A stretch of 9,292 nucleotides of DNA from DATKBT01 sp035546295 (GTDB lineage: Bacteria; Acidobacteriota; Thermoanaerobaculia; Multivoradales; Multivoraceae): positions 1 to 9,292 of the forward strand of contig DATKBT010000126.1 of the NCBI GenBank assembly GCA_035546295.1, given 5' to 3'. The notes under the pieces were generated by a model. The model saw only the letters and a list, made by a program, of their open reading frames with translations, did not search any database and was not told where the DNA came from. Below, in pieces: positions 1 to 6,100 of the stretch. Position 1 is the first letter of the stretch. Each line of letters begins with the position of its first letter. The position numbers and the translations under genes were made by a program.

Positions 1-206
1 GTGCGGGCCACTCGCCGGAGCCAGGTCGAGGGTTCGGGCTAGCAGGGGCACTTGACCTCGAGCTCTCCGACGAGCCGGAGGCGGCCCGCGGTCCCCGTCC
101 GTCGGTCGACCGAGTAGCCGGCCGGCCCGCGATGGTCGCGACCCGCCTCGGCGACGGCGGACGAAGTGCTTGGCCGGTGAGCACTGAACGCTCTATTCTC
201 GAAAAG
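1..206. other. Left-edge region without a supported gene
   Basis: I can support no complete gene here. Two frames remain open. On the + strand one frame is open from base 3 to the TGA at 291-293, but its third-position GC is unremarkable. On the minus strand a frame ends in TAG at 41-39. Its last 38 codons (155-42) carry about 34 G/C third positions, the pattern of real genes here, and the product would end in ELEVKCPC. That minus frame has no ATG, GTG or TTG before its upstream stop at 308-306, so it cannot be an intact gene. It may be the decayed 3' end of a gene, or chance in GC-rich DNA. Confidence 0.4.
170..199 (+). promoter_or_regulatory. Possible sigma-70-like promoter for the patatin gene
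   Basis: TTGGCC at 170-175 resembles a -35 box. TATTCT at 194-199 resembles a -10 box, 18 bp downstream. The -10 region lies in a short AT-richer patch that stands out from its GC-rich surroundings. Transcription would begin near 205, just before the tandem repeats. This is a match by eye only; GC-rich phyla often use divergent promoters. Confidence 0.3.
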
Positions 207-293
207 ATGGTATTTCGCATGGTATGTCGCACGGTATTTCGCATCGCCTTCCGTTTGCCAGAAGGTGCCGCGACGCCCGCCGCCAGGAGGTGA
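207..293 (+). CDS. Possible 28-residue leader ORF before the patatin gene
   Basis: An ATG at 207 opens a frame of 28 codons that ends with TGA at 291-293. That is immediately after the patatin Shine-Dalgarno sequence and 4 nt before the patatin ATG. The tandem 12-bp repeats give its first half a repetitive character: MVFRMVCRTVFR, rich in Arg and hydrophobic residues. Only a weak purine run (GAAAAG, 201-206) lies upstream, directly against the start. Ribosomes translating it would pass through the downstream binding site, so it could influence patatin expression. It is equally likely to be an untranslated leader. Confidence 0.15.
   Translation: MVFRMVCRTVFRIAFRLPEGAATPAARR
209..244 (+). repeat. 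Three tandem 12-bp direct repeats upstream of the patatin gene
   Basis: The units are GGTATTTCGCAT (209-220), GGTATGTCGCAC (221-232) and GGTATTTCGCAT (233-244). Units 1 and 3 are identical and unit 2 differs at two positions. They lie head to tail between the possible promoter and the ribosome binding site at 285. They could be a repeated binding site for a regulator, an mRNA leader element, or a small tandem duplication. The 12-bp unit is close to one helical turn, which would suit cooperative protein binding, but that function is inference. Confidence 0.75.
285..290 (+). promoter_or_regulatory. Ribosome binding site of the patatin gene
   Basis: AGGAGG is a perfect Shine-Dalgarno core, 7 nt before the ATG at 298. 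It decides the start: the upstream in-frame GTG at 265 has no such site and would add only 11 Pro/Arg-rich residues. Confidence 0.85.
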
Positions 294-297
294 ACCG

Positions 298-2037
298 ATG
301 CCTCTCTACGAGAACGCCGATCGCTGCTGCGACCTGGTGATGAAGGGGGGCATCACCTCCGGGATCCTCTACCCGCCCGCGATCTGTCGCATCGCCGAGC
401 GCTTCCACCTGATCTCGATCGGCGGCACCTCGGCGGGGGCGATCGCGGCGTGCGCGGCGGCGGCGGCAGAGTACCGCCGCCGCACCACGGGGACGGGCGA
501 CGGCTTCGAGCGGCTCGAGAGGCTGCCGTGGGACCTGGCGGGGGAGGGGCGGCTGCTGGGTCTGTTCCGTCCCGACCGCGCGACCCGCGCGGAGCTCGAG
601 CTGCTGCTCAGGGCTCTCGATCTCGGCGAGAACGGGTGGCTCGGCCGCCTCGGTTTCAAGACGAGGCTGCTGTGGGCGGGGGTCCGGCACAAGACCCACA
701 TCCGGCGTGTCGTCGACAACGATTTCGGCCTGTGCTCGGGGATGGCGAACGAGAACCCGCCGGGGGCTGGCGAGATCGCGCCGATCACCCAGTGGCTGGC
801 CCAGACCCTCGACGAGATCGCGGGCAAGGACGACGGCTCGCCGCTCACCTTCGGCGACCTCCGCCGGGCGCCGCAGCCGGCGGCGCTCCGGGAGCTTGGT
901 GGCAAGGCGCAGTCGATCGACCTGCGGGCGATGACCACTTGCGTGAGCTTCGGACGACCGCTCGAGCTGCCGTTCGACGGCACGAGGATCTTCGCCTTCG
1001 ACGAGGCGGAGTGGCGGCGTCTGTTCCCGGCCTACGTCGTCGACCACATCGTGCGCGTCGCGCGCGAGATCGACGCCCGCTCCTTCGCGGGCACCGGCAA
1101 GCTGCCGTTCCCGGTGGGCGATGAGATGCCCGTGGTCGTCGCCGCGCGCATGAGCCTCTCGTTCCCGGCGCTGTTCTCGGCGGTGCCGCTCCATGCCATC
1201 GACTTCGAGGGCGGCGGCGTGCTGCGCAAGGTCTGGTTCTCGGACGGCGGCATCACCAGCAACCTGCCGATTCACGGCTTCGACGCGCTCTTCCCGCTCT
1301 GGCCGACGCTCGCCATCAACCTCCAGTCGACCGACGAGGACGGCAAGCCCGCTCGCTCGAGCGTCGATGCCGAGGAGCTGCTCTACATGATCGCGCGCCG
1401 GGAGGACGGCACGCGCGACCTGTGGAACCTGTTCGACGATCGTGGCTCCGCCACCCGCAACCTGATCGGCTTCGGCGGCGCCGTCTTCCGCAGCGCCCAG
1501 GTCTGGCACGACAACAGCTACCTCAAGCTCCCCGGCTACCGCGATCGCGTGCTCGAGATCTGGCTGCGCAAGGAGGAGGGCGGCATGAACCTCCACATGA
1601 AGCGCGAGGTGATCGAAGGCCTCATCGCGCGCGGCTCGGCGGCCGGGATCAAGCTGCGCGACCGCTTCGCCGAGACGCCCTCCGACGACCCGCTCTCATG
1701 GGACGGCCACCGCTGGGTGCGCCTGCGCAGCGCGCTCGCCGGGCTCAGCGAGTACCTGCTTCCCTTCGAGCGTGCCGCCGAGCACGAAGCGCCGCATCAG
1801 CGTTCGCTCGCGGAGCTGCTTTCGAGCCGCGACGCGCCGCCGACCGCGAAGTTCGGGAGTCAGCGACAGTACGAGGCGGCGAAGCAGACGATCGAAGCGC
1901 TCCTCGGCTACGTCGAGGGGATCTCGGCGCTCGACGACGTGTGCACGGAGAGCGACCACGACGGCGGAGCGTGCACGCGGCCGTTCTGCGGCGGGCCGAG
2001 GCCGCCGGTGGCGATCGGGAGCCGGCCGCGATTCTGA
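298..2037 (+). CDS. Patatin-like phospholipase / acyl hydrolase
   Basis: This 579-residue protein is predicted to hydrolyse acyl esters of lipids with the Ser-Asp dyad of the patatin family. The glycine-rich oxyanion region KGGITSG is at residues 16-22. The nucleophile elbow GTSAG is at 43-47 (Ser45), and the second catalytic motif DGG is at 316-318 (Asp316). The opening, with CDLVMKGGITSG then IGGTSAGAIAA, resembles the bacterial subgroup often annotated as RpoH-suppressor (SuhR)-like; that assignment is from memory. No signal peptide or membrane segment is evident, so it is probably cytoplasmic or peripheral to the membrane. Residues from about 400 onward are a charged C-terminal region I do not recognise. 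It ends with Cys549, His554, Cys559 and Cys564, each spaced by four residues. The ATG at 298 is supported by AGGAGG at 285-290. The gene stands alone, with 436 bp before the next. Family certainty is high; the substrate is unknown. Confidence 0.93.
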   Translation: MPLYENADRCCDLVMKGGITSGILYPPAICRIAERFHLISIGGTSAGAIAACAAAAAEYRRRTTGTGDGFERLERLPWDLAGEGRLLGLFRPDRATRAELELLLRALDLGENGWLGRLGFKTRLLWAGVRHKTHIRRVVDNDFGLCSGMANENPPGAGEIAPITQWLAQTLDEIAGKDDGSPLTFGDLRRAPQPAALRELGGKAQSIDLRAMTTCVSFGRPLELPFDGTRIFAFDEAEWRRLFPAYVVDHIVRVAREIDARSFAGTGKLPFPVGDEMPVVVAARMSLSFPALFSAVPLHAIDFEGGGVLRKVWFSDGGITSNLPIHGFDALFPLWPTLAINLQSTDEDGKPARSSVDAEELLYMIARREDGTRDLWNLFDDRGSATRNLIGFGGAVFRSAQVWHDNSYLKLPGYRDRVLEIWLRKEEGGMNLHMKREVIEGLIARGSAAGIKLRDRFAETPSDDPLSWDGHRWVRLRSALAGLSEYLLPFERAAEHEAPHQRSLAELLSSRDAPPTAKFGSQRQYEAAKQTIEALLGYVEGISALDDVCTESDHDGGACTRPFCGGPRPPVAIGSRPRF

Positions 2038-2361
2038 GGTAGAGGCCTCGCGCACCCGAGCGCCGTTTCTCCTCGCCGCAGACTCAGGCGTCTGGCTCGT
2101 TCGGAGCGAAGGGCATTCCGTCGCGAGAGCCTCGGTCTGCGTTTGACGGAGCCGGTCTCCTGGTGCCGAGAGACTCCGGCCGCGCGTCCTCCAGGCGAAG
2201 AGGCCGTGCTCGACCCGCCGAGTCCATCAACTGAAGTTGGCGGCCATCTTCCGGGGCCGCTGCCCCGCGGCAGGCGGCATCCATTGGGATTCGCTGGCAG
2301 CCTGCGGCCTTTCTTGGTCCGTGGCCCCCAACGATTGCCGCGCGCAACGCCTTGATTCGGC

Positions 2362-2377
2362 GTCATCAATCGATGAC
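2362..2377. promoter_or_regulatory. Short perfect inverted repeat, possible operator
   Basis: GTCATC (2362-2367) and GATGAC (2372-2377) pair perfectly around AATC. It lies in the AT-richer part of the gap, about 100 bp before the downstream operon. A 6-bp arm can easily arise by chance, so a regulatory role is only a possibility. Confidence 0.15.
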
Positions 2378-2460
2378 CATCGAAGCGAGCGTCGAAACTC
2401 CCAAAGAAATGCCGCTCCGATCGAGCCCCTCCTCTGGTAGAAGGCTCCCCCCTTCCCTTC

Positions 2461-2467
2461 AGAGGAG
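2461..2467 (+). promoter_or_regulatory. Candidate ribosome binding site before TTG 2474
   Basis: AGAGGAG lies 6 nt before the TTG at 2474 and is the only strong Shine-Dalgarno-like site near the start of this operon. It favours TTG as the start codon despite its rarity. Codon bias disagrees, since the first 16-18 codons after it look non-coding. Confidence 0.45.
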
Positions 2468-2473
2468 TGCCTC

Positions 2474-3193
2474 TTGTCCGGTCTCGCTGGTCCTCACCGA
2501 CCTCGATCCGCAGTTCCCACTACGACCTCGCCGTTCGAGGTCGTGCGGCGGTCGTGGTTCGTGCTGGTCACGGGTTGGCGACTGCGGGAGCAGAACCGCG
2601 GAAGCGCCCTGACGCGGGTCGTGCTCCTCGCTGCGCTGGCGGCGACCTCCTCGCCGCTCTCGGCACAGATCTCGGCACAGATCGCGATACAGATCGCGGC
2701 ACAGAGCTCGACGCACGGCTCGACCCAGAGCCCGACCCAGAGCCCAGTCCAGAGCCCAGTCCAGAGCCCGGTGCAGAGCCCGGTGCAGAGCCCGGTGCAG
2801 ATCCTCTCCGCCGTGACCTCTCCCGGGGCGCTCGACCGGCAGGCGTCGCCGACCGAGCCGCCGATCGAGGGCTGCGACCGGCGCGGCCCTTGGCCGGACC
2901 TCCGGGTGATCGTCGTCGACGAGATCCTCGGGGCCGCCGTGGTGCGTGATCGCGGCGGGGCGCTGCGGGTCCTGGGGCTCGGCAGCGTCGTCGATCCCGC
3001 CGTCGATCCCGCCTGTCGTGTCGACCGCTTCGTCGAGAAGGCGTTCGAGTGCTCGGAGGAGGGGGGTTCGCACAGGACGTTGCGTTTCGAGGAGAGCGAG
3101 GGCGCTGAGTCCTCGAAGCTGCTGGTGCGCGTCACCTGTCGCTCGGCGTCCTCCGAGCCGGGCAGCGCTCCGGAGAGTGATCCTCCCCCGTGA
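2474..3193 (+). CDS. Small exported protein with 4-residue tandem repeats, unknown function
   Basis: I do not recognise the family. From the TTG at 2474 it has 239 residues. A hydrophobic stretch at about 48-64 (RVVLLAALAATSS onward) followed by SAQ looks like a signal peptide cleaved near 64-65. Directly after it, residues 63-110 are twelve 4-residue units drifting from SAQI to PVQS. Residues 115-222 form a compact mixed region with four cysteines (134, 181, 193, 222), which could make two disulfides after export. The tail is Ser/Pro/Glu-rich. The start is uncertain. TTG 2474 has the best ribosome binding site. Coding-type third-position GC begins only around codon 17, which favours GTG 2543, or the rare CTG 2609 that would leave a compact signal peptide. 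The stop overlaps the next gene's start as GTGA (3190-3193), so the two are probably translated together. A partner, chaperone or anchor role for the giant protein is plausible but unproven. Confidence 0.7.
   Translation: MSGLAGPHRPRSAVPTTTSPFEVVRRSWFVLVTGWRLREQNRGSALTRVVLLAALAATSSPLSAQISAQIAIQIAAQSSTHGSTQSPTQSPVQSPVQSPVQSPVQSPVQILSAVTSPGALDRQASPTEPPIEGCDRRGPWPDLRVIVVDEILGAAVVRDRGGALRVLGLGSVVDPAVDPACRVDRFVEKAFECSEEGGSHRTLRFEESEGAESSKLLVRVTCRSASSEPGSAPESDPPP
2522..2544 (+). other. Perfect 9-bp hairpin in the uncertain start region
   Basis: ACGACCTCG (2522-2530) and CGAGGTCGT (2536-2544) pair perfectly around CCGTT. No T-run follows, so it is not a typical intrinsic terminator. It spans the point where codon bias becomes coding-like and ends on the alternative GTG start at 2543. 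It could be an mRNA element that modulates initiation, or simply part of the coding sequence. Confidence 0.4.
2660..2803 (+). repeat. Twelve in-frame 12-bp tandem units (4-residue repeats)
   Basis: The array is exactly 144 bp, in phase with the reading frame. Units read SAQI, SAQI, AIQI, AAQS, STHG, STQS, PTQS, then PVQS four times and PVQI. CAG (Gln) holds the third codon in all but one unit (CAC). The left units have diverged. The right ones are nearly identical at DNA level: CCA-GTC-CAG-AGC twice, then CCG-GTG-CAG three times. This points to recent duplication at the right end. Length changes by whole units would keep the frame, so copy number may vary between strains. The product is a Pro/Ser/Gln linker just outside the signal peptide. 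Confidence 0.9.
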
Positions 3194-6100
3194 AGCGGCG
3201 AGAGCATCTCGCGATCGCGTCGCTGACCGCGATCGCCTTCACGGCCCTTGCGAGCGCGGCGCAGGCTCGCCAGAGCGCCGAGGCGACGCTGGTCGAGGTG
3301 CGTGGCACCGTGCCGGTCGTCGACCTGATCGGCGACTACGACGTGATGCCGGGAAACGGAGAGAGCCGCCGCGTCGCCCGCGAGGCGGTGGCGCGCGCCT
3401 TCTACGCCGGAACCTCGGGTCTTCCGATGCCCGACGACTACGACTTCCTGATCGCGTTCACGACGTTCGATTACGAGCTCGACGACGATCCCGACGACGA
3501 GCGAGAGGTCGCCGCCTTCTACCTCCCCGTGCGCAACGACACGCTGGGAATCGGCACGCCGTTGCTGGACGATGGCGTGCGGTTCGGCAGCGCCTCGCGG
3601 CTCCAGGGCTACGTCGACGCCGGCCCGCTCGACGGCTGGGTCCTCGACCCCCTCGATCCGGACTTCGGGGAGCTGCTCTCGACGGTCGCGCACGAGCTGA
3701 TGCACCGGTGGAGCGCCAGGGTTCGCTTCCGCCTCCCCGACGGCACGCTGTCCGACGAGCTGCTCGGGCATCAGCAGAGCCACTGGAGCTTCCTCGCCGA
3801 CACCGGCGGGGGCAGCCTGATGTACGGCAACGAGTGGGTGACGCTCGGCGGCGATGGCCCGGGAGATGGGCGATTCGTCTCGGGTCTGCTCCGCGACGCC
3901 TTCAACCCCTTCGACCTCTACCTCGCGGGCTTCCTCGAGGCGCACGAGGTGCCGCCGATGCGGCTGATCCGCAGCGACGACGCCGCGGCCGACGACGTGG
4001 CGGGTCCGGGCATCGAGATCGAGGGCGAGGAGGTCCACGTCTCGATCGACGACGTGATCGCGGCCGAGGGGCCGCGCGACCCGCCGGCGTCGACGGCTCA
4101 GCGTCAGTTCCGGGCCGCCTTCGTGCTGGTCACGCGCCCCGGCGACGAGGTCACGCACCGGCAGGTGGCAGCGATCGAGCGGACCGCTCTCGAGCTCCAG
4201 TCGCGTTGGAGCATCCTCACCGGCGGGCGATCGGTGCTGCAGACTGCGGCGCCGCTCACCCTCACCGATCTCGAGCCGGGCGGCCCGGATCCGGTCCGAG
4301 GGGGAACGGTGCGACCGGACCCGGCCGTCATCGCCGATGCTCTCGACTGGCTGCGCTCGCGCCAGGCGCCCGAAGGGTACTGGGAGGACCTGCTCGCGAC
4401 CAGGATGCGCGACACCGGAGTCGTCCTCGACGTGCTGGGCCGTCTCGATGCGCTGTTCTCGGGTGAGTCCGACGCGCTCGCCTGGCTCGGCGACGAGAGC
4501 CCGTCGAGCACCGACGGGCTGGCGCGCAACGTCCTGGCGCTGCGAGCCGGCGGTGCGGCTTCGCCGAGCACGCTCCGCGACGCGCTTCGAGCGCTCCAGA
4601 ACGCCGACGGCGGGTGGGGGCTCGGCGCCGGATACCAGAGCGATCCCCTCGACACCGCGCTCGCTCTGGTCGCGCTCGGCAGCGTGGATCCTGCCTTCGC
4701 GGCCGGCAGGAACTACCTGCTCGCGGCGCAGGGTCCTGACGGGAGCTGGGGAACCGTCGCCGGTGGCGCCGGTCGCATCCCGGCGACGGCGCTCGCTCTG
4801 AGGGCGCTGGCGCTCGGGGGCGTTGCGGCCACGCCGGAGGCCTCGGCCGCCTTCGCCTGGCTCGCCACCAAACAGAACCCCGACGGCGGCGTCGGCGACA
4901 GCCCGAGCACCGCCCACGACACCGCCTGGGCGCTCTCGACCCTCCAGGCGCACGGCGCGCTGGACGTGATCGACGCCGGAATCGCGGCGGCCTTCCTGAG
5001 CACCCGCCAGAGCGTCGAGGGGAGCTGGGACGGCAGCGTGTACACCACGGCCCTGGCCGCCGATGCGCTCCAGCGGCTCGCCTTCCCGAACCTGGCGTTC
5101 GCGATGCCCCCCACCTTCGAGCCCGATCCTGCGCTCGACGGCGACGGCGTGCGCTTCCTCGTCCCGGTGCTCAACGATGGTGGTGTCGTCGCGCCGGCGA
5201 CGGTGCTCGAGATCTGGAACGGCGAGCCCGGTGGTGCCGGCGCTCCCGTCGCAGTGTGCGCGCTGCCGTCGATCGTGCCCGGTGCGACCCACGGGTGCGA
5301 GGCAGTGTGGGACACCACGGGCCAGGCCGGCAGCCACCGGGTCGTCCTCCTGCTCGATGCCGCCGGAACGCTCGCCGAGCTGAGCGAGACCGACAATCGT
5401 TTCGAGCTCGACGTCGAGATCGGAGTCTCGCCGCTCGAGGCCGACCTCGAGGTGCGCGCGGCCGAGGTGCTGGTCGACCCGGCGTCGCCGTCGACGCTGC
5501 CGGCTCCGGTGTCGGTCACGGCGATCGTGCGCAACAACGGTCGGACCGATGCGAGCGACGTGGCGGTCACGCTCGTGCTGCGCACCGGCGCAGGCGCGGC
5601 AGGAGAGGAGTTGGTGGGGCTCGAAGTGCTGCCGTTGCTCACGGCGCGCTCGTCGCTGCCGGTGTCGTTCGCGTTCGAGCTGACTGCGCCCGGCGCCAGC
5701 GAGCTGGTGCTCACCGCCGATCCGGAGGGGCTCCTCGACGAGGGCAGAATCGACAACAACACCGCGACGGTGCCGATCGAGACCACGCCGAGCCTCGATC
5801 TCGCGGTAAACGCGACGGATCTCGAGGTGATCGGCGTGCCGCTTCCCGGCGCGACGGTCCAGCTCCGGGTGCAGGCCCACAACCGGGGGACTCTCGATGC
5901 GAACGAGGTCGCGCTGCTGGTCGCCCTCGACACGGTTCCCGTCGCGGGCGCTCCGGAGCGCACCGTCCTGCTCGACGAGCCGGTCCAGATTCCGGCGGGG
6001 GGCAGCGTCGTGCGCCAGGTGCCGTGGACGGTGGACCGGGAGGGGGAGCTCGACCTGGTCGCGGTTCTCGATCTCGGCAACCTGGCGCCGGAGGCGGACG

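Larger units (their letters stand above)
2038..2473. other. Intergenic region, 436 bp, no supported gene
   Basis: GC content drops visibly towards the right half, and no frame shows the strong third-position GC bias of the flanking genes. Open frames on both strands encode Arg/Pro/Ser-rich sequence with no recognisable domain. Small inverted repeats are present: CGGGGC/GCCCCG around a 4-nt loop (2252-2267), and GTCATC/GATGAC around a 4-nt loop (2362-2377). Neither is followed by a T-run, so I call no terminator. I see no convincing -35/-10 pair for the downstream operon. Confidence 0.6.

Noticed and set aside
265..297. GTG at 265 as the patatin start
   Set aside because: It has no ribosome binding site and adds 11 Pro/Arg-rich residues. 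ATG 298 has AGGAGG at 7 nt spacing.
193..1596. A 467-codon minus-strand frame opposite the patatin gene
   Set aside because: The + strand carries intact patatin motifs. The antisense product is low-complexity Arg/Ala/Glu-rich, and its last residues merely translate the 12-bp repeats.
2252..2267. Hairpin CGGGGC/GCCCCG as a terminator
   Set aside because: No T-run follows, it lies over 200 bp after the patatin stop, and short GC stems are frequent by chance here.
2084..2347. An 87-codon minus-strand frame in the intergenic gap
   Set aside because: It has no domain, no clear ribosome binding site and no coding-type third-position bias.
2946..4466. A 506-codon + strand frame overlapping both exported genes
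   Set aside because: The product is almost entirely Arg/Ala/Gly/Pro, typical of a shifted frame, while another frame of the same strand encodes a signal peptide and HExxH domain.
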